Assembly (NCBI GenBank): GCA_905478995.1 | Contig: CAJQKT010000032.1 | Coordinates: 1-58,024 of the forward strand | DNA length: 58,024 bases | Direction: 5' to 3' | Source: an uncultured Pseudomonadales bacterium | GTDB taxonomy: Bacteria; Pseudomonadota; Gammaproteobacteria; Pseudomonadales; UBA7434 | Shown: piece after piece, positions 8,872 to 18,941 of the stretch | Position numbering within the stretch: position 1 is the first letter of the stretch | Layout of the letters: each line of letters begins with the position of its first letter | Position numbers and translations under genes: made by a program | The notes under the pieces: generated by a model | Databases searched by the model: none | What the model was told of the DNA's origin: nothing | The model's input: only the letters and a program-made list of their open reading frames with translations

Positions 8872-11007
8872 TTATAGCTTAACTCTCGTCACGCGGGCAA
8901 CAGATTTAATCACTCTAATACGTCTTATTACACGGGCCAAATGAACGCGATCTTTTACTGCCAAAAATATATGGATGATACTGGCTTGTGAATCTCTTTC
9001 CTCTACTTTAATGGATTCTAAGCTGGCATCTAAGCTATTAATCTTACTAGCTAACAATGCAATAATACCGCGCCTTTGTTCAACCTCAACCTTAAGCTCT
9101 ACGCGATACTCTCCAACAACATCACCGTGCCAACGTAAAGACACACTTCGGCCTTCTTTGTCATTGCCAACAATCTCATTAAAGTTTCGGCAATCAGCAA
9201 CGTGAACAACAACGCCGCGACCTGCCGTAATATGACCGCCAATATCGTCGCCAGGTATAGGGTTACAGCACTTGGCAAAATTAATCATCATGCCTTCTGT
9301 ACCGGCAATTGTTAACGGCCGAGTGTGACTGCTGATTTCCAAATCGTCTTGTATAGAATCGGCTCCCAGCCCTAACAACTGCTTAGCAGTAAGATGTGCT
9401 ATTCGATCTCCTTGGCCAATCTCTTCAAGCAGCTGATTAAAGTCAGCCGCTCTCGATGAATCGAGCAACGAGTCAATTTGCGTATCGGTAAGTTGATCAA
9501 GCCCCGACCCATTACTCATCAGCGACTTATTAAGTAGTCGCTGTCCCAATTCAATTGATTCACCTCGACGTAAATGCTTCAGATAATGCCTTATTTGACT
9601 GCGTGCACGGCTGGTCATAACAATATCAAGCCAGCCCGGATTAGGCTTGGCACCCGCTGCAGTAATGATTTCTACTGTTTGCCCGCTCGCCAAAGGCTGA
9701 GAGAGTGCAGCAAGGCGACGATTGATTTTACAACCCACGCACGCATTACCAATATCTGTATGAACCGCGTAAGCAAAATCGATAGGCGTCGCGCCTAACG
9801 GTAATTCCATGATTTCGCCTTGTGGCGTAAAAACATAAACCTCTTCAGGAAATAAATCGATCTTTACGTTTTCAATAAACTCAAGCGAATTACCGGCGTT
9901 CGCTTGAAGCTCCAACAAACCCTGCACCCACTGCCTCGCCCGCATGTGACTACCCATCGAGGCATCACTGTCATTGGCTTTATAAAGCCAATGCGCTGCA
10001 ATGCCATTGTTAGCCATTTTTTCCATATCTGTCGTGCGAATTTGTATTTCGATGGGCACGCCATGCATACCAAACAACACAGTATGCAACGACTGGTAGC
10101 CATTGGCTTTCGGAATAGCAATATAATCTTTAAAATTTCCTGGCCGCGGCTTGTAAAGATTGTGTACAGAGCCCAGCGTGCGATAACAATCATCAACCGA
10201 ATCAACAATAATCCGAAAGGCAAACACATCCATGATTTCGGTAAACGAAATATTTTTACTGCGCATTTTTTGATAAATGCTATACAGATGCTTTTCACGA
10301 CCTATCACGGTGGCATGCACGCCATCTTTGAGTAAGCAATCACCAAGCTGCGTACGAATGTCGTCAATAAGCTGCTTATGATGCCCGCGCACCGATGCAA
10401 CCGCAGCTTTAATGCGGCGCGCACGCATGGGATAAAGCGTTGCAAAACCCAAGTCTTCGAATTCAATACGCACATTATTCATACCCAATCGATTCGCAAT
10501 TGGCGCATAAATTTCGAGCGTCTCTTTGGCAATACGGCGACGCTTTTCAACACTCAATACATCAAGAGTGCGCATGTTATGCAATCGATCAGCTAGCTTG
10601 ACGAGAATGACGCGCAAATCACGCGCCATCGCCATCGCCATTTTTTGAAAGTTTTCAGCTTGTTTTTCTGCATGGGTTCGAAATTCAAACTGAGTGAGTT
10701 TAGAAACACCATCAACCAATTCGGCAACAGTTGAACCAAACTGCTCTCCCAGCGCCGCCTTATCAACACCCGTATCCTCGATTACATCATGGAGCATGGC
10801 CGCCGCTAAACTTTGGTGGTCCATATGCATATCAGCCAAAATGTCAGCTACCGCTAATGGGTGCGTAACATAAGCCTCTCCCGAGCGCCGCTTCTGGCCC
10901 TCGTGCGCATCAGCCGCAAAGTAATAGGCATCGCGAACTAACTTGATCTGCTTGGTATCAAGGTAACTATCGAGCTTATCTGTAAGTGTGTCTAAACTAA
11001 CGGACAT
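8872..11007 (-). CDS. spoT: bifunctional (p)ppGpp synthetase/hydrolase SpoT
   Basis: The 711-residue RelA/SpoT homologue has an N-terminal HD hydrolase domain, with THPLAVA around 48-54 and the HD pair at 73-74 in MLHDVIEDTG. A synthetase domain follows with FKDYIAIPKANGYQSLHT, then a TGS domain starting near VYVFTPQGEIMELP, a cysteine pair motif FAKCCNPIPGD, and a C-terminal ACT domain. The intact HD residues indicate working hydrolase activity; whether synthetase activity is strong cannot be read from this. It lies between ridA and rpoZ, the normal gammaproteobacterial place. A 276-bp gap with a terminator-like hairpin separates it from rpoZ, so it may have its own promoter. Confidence 0.97.
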   Translation of the reverse strand: MSVSLDTLTDKLDSYLDTKQIKLVRDAYYFAADAHEGQKRRSGEAYVTHPLAVADILADMHMDHQSLAAAMLHDVIEDTGVDKAALGEQFGSTVAELVDGVSKLTQFEFRTHAEKQAENFQKMAMAMARDLRVILVKLADRLHNMRTLDVLSVEKRRRIAKETLEIYAPIANRLGMNNVRIEFEDLGFATLYPMRARRIKAAVASVRGHHKQLIDDIRTQLGDCLLKDGVHATVIGREKHLYSIYQKMRSKNISFTEIMDVFAFRIIVDSVDDCYRTLGSVHNLYKPRPGNFKDYIAIPKANGYQSLHTVLFGMHGVPIEIQIRTTDMEKMANNGIAAHWLYKANDSDASMGSHMRARQWVQGLLELQANAGNSLEFIENVKIDLFPEEVYVFTPQGEIMELPLGATPIDFAYAVHTDIGNACVGCKINRRLAALSQPLASGQTVEIITAAGAKPNPGWLDIVMTSRARSQIRHYLKHLRRGESIELGQRLLNKSLMSNGSGLDQLTDTQIDSLLDSSRAADFNQLLEEIGQGDRIAHLTAKQLLGLGADSIQDDLEISSHTRPLTIAGTEGMMINFAKCCNPIPGDDIGGHITAGRGVVVHVADCRNFNEIVGNDKEGRSVSLRWHGDVVGEYRVELKVEVEQRRGIIALLASKINSLDASLESIKVEERDSQASIIHIFLAVKDRVHLARVIRRIRVIKSVARVTRVKL

Positions 11008-11241
11008 GGTTAAAGTGCATCTAGGGTTAGCAGTGAAAATAGGCTTATTAAAATAGCAGAGTTTATATTAACCGACTTTACATAATAATCGACAATTAAC
11101 AGGTACGACGCCACTTTTTTGAATAGGGTCATTGCGGAATCGTACTGTTACAAAGCACAGCCGGTTGAGTTGACGTATGATCGTCTAACGGCAGTTGTTC
11201 AAATCTAAGCGAGGCGGGAGCGTACAGAATAATAAAGGAGC

Positions 11242-11263
11242 TCGGGCAGACAGTGCTGCCCGA
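11242..11263 (-). terminator. hairpin downstream of rpoZ
   Basis: TCGGGCAG (11242-11249) and CTGCCCGA (11256-11263) form a perfect 8-bp stem with a 6-nt loop, 20 bp past the rpoZ stop. On the minus strand the following bases are only moderately T-rich (CTCCTTTATTATT), so this is a weak intrinsic terminator or a transcript-stabilising stem-loop ahead of spoT. Confidence 0.55.
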
Positions 11264-11283
11264 ATATAAAATTACAAGTCTGC

Positions 11284-11535
11284 TTAAAGTCCGAACTCAG
11301 CAGCTAACTCTTCTGTTAACTCATCAAGATCTTCTTCTTTATCCAAGTTTTTCGGATTGATCAGGCCCAACTCGATTTCCTTAAGAGCAATAACTGCAGG
11401 TTTGTCATTGCTGAATTCAACCATTGGGTCCTTACCCTGAGTCGCAATTTGGCGTGCACGCTTAGTCGCCACCATCACTAGTTCAAAGCGATTCTCAACG
11501 TGCTCTAGGCAATCTTCTACAGTAATTCTAGCCAT
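11284..11535 (-). CDS. rpoZ: RNA polymerase omega subunit
   Basis: The 83-residue protein starts [20 protein letters not shown], the conserved N-terminus of omega, and continues with the TKRARQIA segment that contacts beta prime. The acidic tail ([12 protein letters not shown]-like) is usual. The frame stays open upstream to 11682, but the ATG at 11535 has AGGA a few bases before it and gives the family length. Omega aids polymerase assembly and contributes one ppGpp binding site in Proteobacteria, which fits its place between gmk and spoT. Confidence 0.97.
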   Translation of the reverse strand: MARITVEDCLEHVENRFELVMVATKRARQIATQGKDPMVEFSNDKPAVIALKEIELGLINPKNLDKEEDLDELTEELAAEFGL

Positions 11536-11701
11536 TGTTCCTAACCCTTTAGACAATATCAGTGCACTACCGCCCCACCCTAAAACATCAGGCGGTAGCT
11601 GTAAAACCGGCCGGCTAGTATAAGCGCTGCAGCAACCAAAAACGAGCCTCGCTTTGCCAATTATTTGGCCTGAACGAGACAATAGCCTTGTTTGGCAAGA
11701 A

Positions 11702-12337
<636 letters not shown>

Positions 12338-12418
12338 TTAACAGCACCTAAATTATGCGAACATGAACTTGGCCAGACAAACGCCTCACGACCAAAAATA
12401 GAGGGGGGCAAAGTGACG

Positions 12419-13306
12419 CTATTCAATGTTTTGTACTTGTTCACGCATTTGCTCAATCAAAACTTTTAACTCAACTGCCGCCTGACTGACATCCACCACA
12501 ATCGATTTAGATCCCAGTGTATTCGCCTCGCGGTTGAGCTCCTGCATAAGAAAATCAAGCCGCCTGCCACAGGGTTCAGGCTTGCCTAAAGTGGCGCGCA
12601 CCTCTTCTACATGGGCACACAAACGGTCCAGCTCTTCGGCCACATCAACTTTTTGAGCCAACAAAACCACTTCTTGGGTGAGCCGATCAGAATCAAGATC
12701 CACTTCCAATTCAGCCAAACGAGTTTCAATACGCCGCCGATGCTCGTCGAGCACCTCCGGCATACGCTGGCGGACCCGAGCTACCAATACATCAATCTGG
12801 TCAATACGCTGCCGTAACATCTGTGCTAGTTTGCTGCCCTCACCTTCCCGGGCTAGCTGCAATGCATCAAGCGCCCGATCAAACCCAAGCAGCAAATCGG
12901 CAGCTACTGCATCATAATCAAGCTCGGCTTGCTCCAACACGCCAGGCCACTGCATTAGCTGTTGGGTCGTTAGCGTGCACTCAAGGCCGGCTAAATTGGC
13001 TATGTGCAGCGCCGCTTTTTTTAGTGCAATAACTTTGTCGGCGTTTACTCCCAGCTCCACATCCCTAGTACTGGCTTGAAAGTGCAAATGCGTATCGACT
13101 TTTCCCCGCGCCAATCGGCTGCGAATCTTTTCGCGTAACACCGGCTCAAGCGGCCGCAGCGATTCAGGTAATTTAAACTGTGTCTCTAAATAACGATGAT
13201 TAACGCTGCGCAACTCCCATGCATAATTACCGTGGGCGCCCTCATCTTGCACCCGCGCAAAAGCGGTCATGCTATGGATATTTAACTGCTGAACTTTACT
13301 GGTCAT
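12419..13306 (-). CDS. yicC: YicC family endoribonuclease-like protein
   Basis: The 295-residue protein has the YicC pattern: HSMTAFARV near the start, WELRSVNHRYLE next, and the acidic C-terminal DUF1732 part with RLDFLMQELNREANTLGSKS. The family has been linked to stationary-phase survival and RNA cleavage or sRNA decay. The first 10 or so residues before HSMTAF are longer than in E. coli; translation could start at the internal Met 13, but the ATG at 13306 is kept. It is divergent from rph, as in many Gammaproteobacteria. Confidence 0.93.
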   Translation of the reverse strand: MTSKVQQLNIHSMTAFARVQDEGAHGNYAWELRSVNHRYLETQFKLPESLRPLEPVLREKIRSRLARGKVDTHLHFQASTRDVELGVNADKVIALKKAALHIANLAGLECTLTTQQLMQWPGVLEQAELDYDAVAADLLLGFDRALDALQLAREGEGSKLAQMLRQRIDQIDVLVARVRQRMPEVLDEHRRRIETRLAELEVDLDSDRLTQEVVLLAQKVDVAEELDRLCAHVEEVRATLGKPEPCGRRLDFLMQELNREANTLGSKSIVVDVSQAAVELKVLIEQMREQVQNIE

Positions 13307-13499
13307 ACGCAGGCCTAATCAAATTGAGCGCGGCTTGTCGCCAAGCACATGCCACAATAATACTTTAGCTGACCTAACCTGTCACATAGCAATACCGCCA
13401 AAAAATCTGCAAGCAAGAATCAACACAGCAACACGTAAAATGCCTTTAACCTAAAATACAATAAAGCAAAAATACCGCCCTTTAATGGGCGCTCATCGC

Positions 13500-13505
13500 T
13501 ATAAT
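13500..13505 (+). promoter_or_regulatory. candidate -10 box for rph
   Basis: A perfect TATAAT lies 86 bp upstream of the rph ATG in the yicC-rph divergent spacer. No good -35 match is present at 16-18 bp, so the assignment rests on the -10 alone. Confidence 0.35.
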
Positions 13506-13591
13506 CAGCGAGCACAAAAAATTACGACGCTGCACCGACGATTTGAGCGCGTGATATCTAATAGCCATTCATCCATTTTTGAGGACTCTCC

Positions 13592-14314
13592 ATGCCAAGA
13601 CCTAGCGGCCGGCGCAACGACGAATTGCGCAGCACATCTTTTGCACGTCAATTTACTAAGCACGCTGAAGGCTCTGTCTTAGCAAGCTTTGGCGATACGC
13701 AAGTATTGTGCACCGCCTCAGTCACTAAAGGCGTTCCGCGCTTCCTCAAAGGCAAGGGTAGTGGCTGGATTACTGCAGAATACGGCATGTTGCCGCGGTC
13801 TACCGGTGAGCGCATGCAGCGAGAAGCCGCCCGCGGGAAACAAAGTGGTCGCACTCAAGAAATTCAGCGCCTGATTGGCCGCTCACTCCGTGCCGCAGTC
13901 AACCTAGAACGGCTTGGCGAACACACCATTACGATTGATTGTGATGTATTGCAAGCTGATGGCGGTACACGTACCACGGCAATTTCAGGTGCGTATGTCG
14001 CTCTGGCCGATGCGCTAACTGGCCTTCAAGAAAATGGCCGACTCGACGAGTCGCCGCTTAACTTTATGGTTGCTGCAGTATCGGTAGGTGTTTACAACGG
14101 CGAACCGATACTCGATCTCGATTACATTGAAGATTCAAATGCCGAAACCGACATGAACGTTGTCATGGCTGACTCTGGAAGTTTTATCGAATTACAAGGC
14201 ACTGCCGAAGGCACCCCCTTTGAGCCACATGAACTCGAGCTAATGCTCGAACTGGCCGGCAAAGGCATTGCAGAAATCAATACGTTGCAAAAAACTGCGC
14301 TGGCACTGAAATAA
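13592..14314 (+). CDS. rph: ribonuclease PH
   Basis: The 240-residue phosphorolytic 3'-5' exoribonuclease trims tRNA 3' ends. It begins [13 protein letters not shown], has [18 protein letters not shown], the [16 protein letters not shown] phosphate/RNA-binding loop, and the [20 protein letters not shown] segment with the catalytic Asp cluster. Full family length (E. coli intact form about 238). GAGGA six bases before the ATG supports the start. It stands alone on the plus strand and converges on the Crc homologue. Confidence 0.97.
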   Translation: MPRPSGRRNDELRSTSFARQFTKHAEGSVLASFGDTQVLCTASVTKGVPRFLKGKGSGWITAEYGMLPRSTGERMQREAARGKQSGRTQEIQRLIGRSLRAAVNLERLGEHTITIDCDVLQADGGTRTTAISGAYVALADALTGLQENGRLDESPLNFMVAAVSVGVYNGEPILDLDYIEDSNAETDMNVVMADSGSFIELQGTAEGTPFEPHELELMLELAGKGIAEINTLQKTALALK

Positions 14315-14379
14315 ATTGGGGCGCTGCGTGGCTTCACAGACACAACTCCTCGGCCGCGCGCCCGCTTACAGATAAGCCA

Positions 14380-15171
14380 TCAGTAGATAGGTAGGTTTTC
14401 GTCTGGGTTGATTTCGTAATCATAGTCAACCGTTACGGGGCCGTGACTAGAGAAAGAGCGGCTCTTGAGAATCCCAGCGTACTCTACCGACTTACGCAAG
14501 CCCTGCGAGACTATCTGATAGTCAACACGCCAGCCGTTTTCACCCATAGTGCCATCTGGCCACCATGAAAACTCATCGTCATCGCTAATTGCTGCTCTAA
14601 AGGCATCAACATAGCCTAAATCCATAAGCATTTGATCCATCCAACCACGCTCAACATCGGTAAAGCCTACAGTATTGCCGTGTTGTGCTGAATCTTGCAC
14701 ATCTCTGGCCTGATGCGCGATCTGGAAATTTCCACAAATCACAAACTCTCGGCGCTTGTGGCGAATTTTTGCTAAATGATCATGCAACTGCTGAAAAAAC
14801 TGGGTTTTTCGCGCCATGCTTTTCTCATCGCCGAGAATCGCTGGTGGCGCCAATAATGAGCCAAAACTAATGCGCTCAAAATCTGCCTGCATATAGCGGG
14901 CTTCCATATCAAACTCATTAAAGCCCAAGCCGGTCATAATAGCCTTAGGCAAATCACGGCAGTACACCGCAACCCCGTTGGTACCTTCTGGATTATCAAA
15001 AAAGTATGCGTTGAAATCAGAGGGAAAGTAGCGATCATCACGTAGCTTATACTCTTCAGTACGAATATCCTGAATACAAATAATGTCGGCCTCTTGATCA
15101 GCCATCCACTCATAAAAACCTCTATCAGCGGCTTGTTTTATTCCGTCAGCACAAAAGCTGATTACTCGCAT
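14380..15171 (-). CDS. crc: Crc-type catabolite repression protein (degenerate exonuclease III fold)
   Basis: The 263-residue protein has the endonuclease/exonuclease/phosphatase fold of exonuclease III, but key residues are changed as in Pseudomonas Crc. Asn7 is Cys, Glu34 is Asp35 (ICIQDIRT), GDMN is GNFQ (147-150), and the SDH motif is SSH (241-243). Asp217 (GWRVDYQ) and His243 remain. Segments such as MTGLGF, RKRRE-like KRREFVICG, MDLGYVDAFR and FSWWPDG match Crc closely. Placement between rph and pyrE is the crc locus of pseudomonads. Crc itself does not cleave nucleic acid and helps Hfq to repress translation of catabolic mRNAs; the same role is inferred here. A GAGAGGGA run precedes the ATG. 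Confidence 0.83.
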   Translation of the reverse strand: MRVISFCADGIKQAADRGFYEWMADQEADIICIQDIRTEEYKLRDDRYFPSDFNAYFFDNPEGTNGVAVYCRDLPKAIMTGLGFNEFDMEARYMQADFERISFGSLLAPPAILGDEKSMARKTQFFQQLHDHLAKIRHKRREFVICGNFQIAHQARDVQDSAQHGNTVGFTDVERGWMDQMLMDLGYVDAFRAAISDDDEFSWWPDGTMGENGWRVDYQIVSQGLRKSVEYAGILKSRSFSSHGPVTVDYDYEINPDENLPIY

Positions 15172-15471
15172 GGGATTCCCTCTCAGGTGAAAACGATACC
15201 GTTACGCAATCGCAACAGATTACAGTGCCTGCATACATCAATTCCATATAAATTAATTGTATTATTATCAGCCGCCAACAAGGATTCTTGGAGCTGGGAA
15301 AGATGCCTGTTTCGAACGCTTGACTGCTCCTAATATTGAAACTTGCGTTCAATGATCTTCAGTCAAGCACGCTTATTTAATTGGGTTTATAATGATTTTG
15401 CAAGGTCATATTGCCTTTTATTACTTTCTTGCTTTCACGCTACTTATCACTACGATAAAAAACCTTTAACT

Positions 15472-16143
15472 ATGCAAAATTTTCAAACAGAATTTATCAA
15501 CTTATGTATTGCCGCCAACGCGCTACGCTTTGGTGAGTTCACACTCAAATCTGGCCGCATAAGCCCCTACTTCTTTAACGCCGGAGAATTCAATCGAGGC
15601 TTACAGCTAGCGCAACTAGGTGAATGCTACGCTGCCAAAATCGTCGAATCTGGCATACAGTTCGACGGCTTATTTGGCCCTGCCTATAAAGGTATCCCAT
15701 TAGTCGCAGTGACTGCAGCAGCACTCGCCACATCGCACAATATCGATGTACCCTATACCTTCAACCGCAAAGAAGCCAAAACACATGGAGAAGGCGGCGA
15801 ATTAGTGGGCAGCGAATTACATGGGCGAGTTCTAATAGTAGACGATGTGATCACTGCTGGCACAGCCGTTCGTGAAGTAATCAGCTTACTTGACCATTAT
15901 CCAGGTGCCGAAACAGCCGGCGTATTAGTTGGACTAGACCGGCAAGAATGCAGTGCTGGCAAGTTGTCCGCCGTTGAAGCGCTGGCTCAAGATTTCGACA
16001 TCGAAGTCGCTAGTATTATTGGTGTTGAACATTTACTTGAGTATTTGTCTAAAGACGCAGAAAGTGTCGTCGACTCATCGAAAATATTAGCAACCATGCG
16101 GCAATATCGGCAGCAATATGGCACCCCCTCCTCACTGGCGTAA
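15472..16143 (+). CDS. pyrE: orotate phosphoribosyltransferase
   Basis: The 223-residue enzyme joins orotate and PRPP in pyrimidine synthesis. The N-terminal [19 protein letters not shown] is the family signature, and the PRPP loop is [16 protein letters not shown]. The flexible catalytic loop is [13 protein letters not shown]. The frame is open further upstream, but the ATG at 15472 gives the standard MQNFQTEF start and length. A TATAAT at 15388-15393 may be its -10 box, though the -35 is poor. It diverges from crc, the same pair as in Pseudomonas. Confidence 0.97.
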   Translation: MQNFQTEFINLCIAANALRFGEFTLKSGRISPYFFNAGEFNRGLQLAQLGECYAAKIVESGIQFDGLFGPAYKGIPLVAVTAAALATSHNIDVPYTFNRKEAKTHGEGGELVGSELHGRVLIVDDVITAGTAVREVISLLDHYPGAETAGVLVGLDRQECSAGKLSAVEALAQDFDIEVASIIGVEHLLEYLSKDAESVVDSSKILATMRQYRQQYGTPSSLA

Positions 16144-16149
16144 AAATCT

Positions 16150-16815
16150 ATGATAACAAGCTGCACTGCACCATGGTGGCGCCTCTGGGCATTGGCCTTA
16201 GCAATGTTAATTGCACCCGTCGTTAACTCATCGCCAACCGACGCTGACCACCATAGCAAAACTTTTTTCCGAATTACGAATGAACAGGGCGGCGTTGAAC
16301 TCAAAGCAAACATTACCCCAAAGGAGGCAAAGCGCGGTTATTCGGTAGTGACACTAGGTGGAGTCGTTGTTAAAACAGTGGCTGCGGAGCTATCCGATGA
16401 AGAGTATGCGCAACTCAGTGAAACCATAAAAACAGAGCACGACGAACGCGAACGATTGCAAAAAGAGCGGCTGTATGACGAGTCATTACTGCTTCGCTAC
16501 AGTGCGGTGATGGACCTTGAGGCTGAGCAAAAAAGAAAACTCAGTGAATTTGATTTACGCATCAGCATTTTGCGCAGCAACCTTTATAGCCTAAAAGAAA
16601 AAATGCTTACCCAGCAAGCGCTGGCAGCTAATATAGAGCGCAGAGGCATTGTCGTTCCAACCAAGCTCAACGACAATATCGCCGATATTGAAGCTGAAAT
16701 GAAAGACGCGGAAATATCGATTGCCGCACGCACTTCGGAGAAGGCGCTGGTCGATAAGCAGTACGATGAGGATGCCAAGCGTCTGGCCGCCCTACTAAAA
16801 GCAGTCTCTCGCTAG
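16150..16815 (+). CDS. exported coiled-coil protein of unknown function (DUF4124-like N-terminus)
   Basis: The 221-residue protein has a hydrophobic signal peptide at about 8-28 (WALALAMLIAPVVNSS), then a short domain beginning FFRITNEQGGVEL and ending around the GYSVVTLGG strand. This resembles the DUF4124 type of small periplasmic domain. From about residue 75 to the end it is charged and helical, with heptad-like spacing, and probably forms a coiled coil. It starts 6 bp after pyrE and is likely co-transcribed. Its stop overlaps the slmA stop by four bases on the other strand. I do not recognise a function. Confidence 0.75.
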   Translation: MITSCTAPWWRLWALALAMLIAPVVNSSPTDADHHSKTFFRITNEQGGVELKANITPKEAKRGYSVVTLGGVVVKTVAAELSDEEYAQLSETIKTEHDERERLQKERLYDESLLLRYSAVMDLEAEQKRKLSEFDLRISILRSNLYSLKEKMLTQQALAANIERRGIVVPTKLNDNIADIEAEMKDAEISIAARTSEKALVDKQYDEDAKRLAALLKAVSR

Positions 16816-17483
16816 CTGGCGCCATGCACCTTAGCGACAATTGGTGTATTTTGTCGTGATACGGAGTGGCGCGGCGCTTGCGACAGGCTTTCTCTAAAAA
16901 AGCCATCCATCAACTGCTGCCACTGCTCCGGCCAATATTGGGTAGGCGTTCGCTGAAACTTGCTGCGAACGTATTGCGTGATTTTACCTTCAACAAGCGA
17001 CATCAACATATTGCTAGCTGCGGCTGCAGTAATACAGGTGCGCAAACCTTCATTGAGTTCACCATCACGCAGCACCTGCTTAATTTGAGTCTCTAGGCGG
17101 CCATAAAATTGCGTGACTCGTCCACGCACCCTTTCAGTTTCACCGGCGAGCGCATCGCCATTCAAAATTCGCGAGATACCTGGATTTTTTTCGGAGAAGC
17201 CCAGCAATAACGCCAAAATCCTCTCTAGACGGGTATACGCATTAGCCTCCTCTTTTAAGATAATCGTCACGCGTGAAAAGATCGCTTCTTCGACAAAGTC
17301 TATCAAGCCTTCAAACATTTTTGCCTTGCTAGGAAAGTGTCTGTAGAGGGCAGCTTCAGAGACGCCAACAGTTCTCGCCAGCCCCGCAGTCGTAATGCGC
17401 TCTCCAGGAGAGGCTTCAAGCATACTGGCTAGCGCTTCAAGTATTTGTTGTCGCCGCGGCGTTTTTTGTGCAAGTCTCGGCAT
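16812..17483 (-). CDS. slmA: nucleoid occlusion factor SlmA, TetR family
   Basis: The 223-residue TetR-family DNA-binding protein has the SlmA helix-turn-helix: ITTAGLARTVGVSEAALYRHFPSKAKMFEGLI, about residues 30-61. That recognition helix is nearly invariant in SlmA. SlmA binds palindromic chromosomal sites and blocks FtsZ assembly over the nucleoid. A GTG at 17507 could extend it by eight residues; the ATG at 17483 is preferred because it gives the usual short lead before the first helix, and neither has a strong Shine-Dalgarno. The C-terminal tail is about 25 residues longer than E. coli SlmA. It is close to coaBC and argB, as in relatives. Confidence 0.9.
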   Translation of the reverse strand: MPRLAQKTPRRQQILEALASMLEASPGERITTAGLARTVGVSEAALYRHFPSKAKMFEGLIDFVEEAIFSRVTIILKEEANAYTRLERILALLLGFSEKNPGISRILNGDALAGETERVRGRVTQFYGRLETQIKQVLRDGELNEGLRTCITAAAASNMLMSLVEGKITQYVRSKFQRTPTQYWPEQWQQLMDGFFRESLSQAPRHSVSRQNTPIVAKVHGAS

Positions 17484-17507
17484 GGGATTTTTAAACTCAA
17501 TGGCCAC

Positions 17508-17913
17508 TTAGTTTTATACGGGCAAAAAATTATCGACGAAACACCTATTTTTCCAAGATTTTAATCTAACGACATCTCTATCAGCTCTGCCTAATTATTA
17601 TAAATGGTGCGCTTTCATATCTATCGCGCGCAACCATCTGGGGCTAAAGCAAATCGCTGTTTGATTAAATCATTACGTGCATCGGTGCTGTGCAATTACA
17701 GTGTGAAAGATACTCCTAATTCACCGGCAAATGAAGTGGTTTAAGGCATTTAAACTAAAATATTTAAATATTTTATATCGCACGTAAAATATCGATCAAA
17801 ATAGCTGTGCGATGGGCATATAAAACGCTACACAAATCTTAAACCCAGCGCCCAAAGTATCAAGGTGTTATGGCTTAAATAAAATCCGGATACTATCGAC
17901 CAGGTCATATCAG
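17508..17913. other. AT-rich intergenic region between argB and slmA
   Basis: This 406-bp stretch has no plausible gene. It is the leader region for slmA on the minus strand. It contains a perfect 20-bp AT palindrome at 17756-17775 and is clearly more AT-rich than its neighbours. I see no intrinsic terminator directly after argB. Confidence 0.5.
17756..17775. repeat. 20-bp perfect AT palindrome
   Basis: TAAAATATTTAAATATTTTA reads the same on both strands. It lies about 275 bp upstream of the slmA start and 140 bp after argB. It could be a protein operator, a cruciform-prone element or chance in AT-rich DNA. It does not match the known SlmA site GTGAGTACTCAC. Confidence 0.6.
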
Positions 17914-18849
<936 letters not shown>

Positions 18850-18941
18850 TCAGCGTTAATTATATATTAGGACGAGCGATTTATTGGCGCCCAAGTGCAA
18901 ACATGCGTGCCGGCCGGCAAAATTGCAATGCATTTAGCGTC

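Noticed and set aside
9864-10335. Overlapping open frames on both strands inside spoT
   Set aside because: They coincide with the conserved SpoT synthetase region and are frame shadows.
11536-11682. Longer N-terminus for rpoZ
   Set aside because: The added 49 residues are outside the omega family, and the internal ATG has AGGA upstream.
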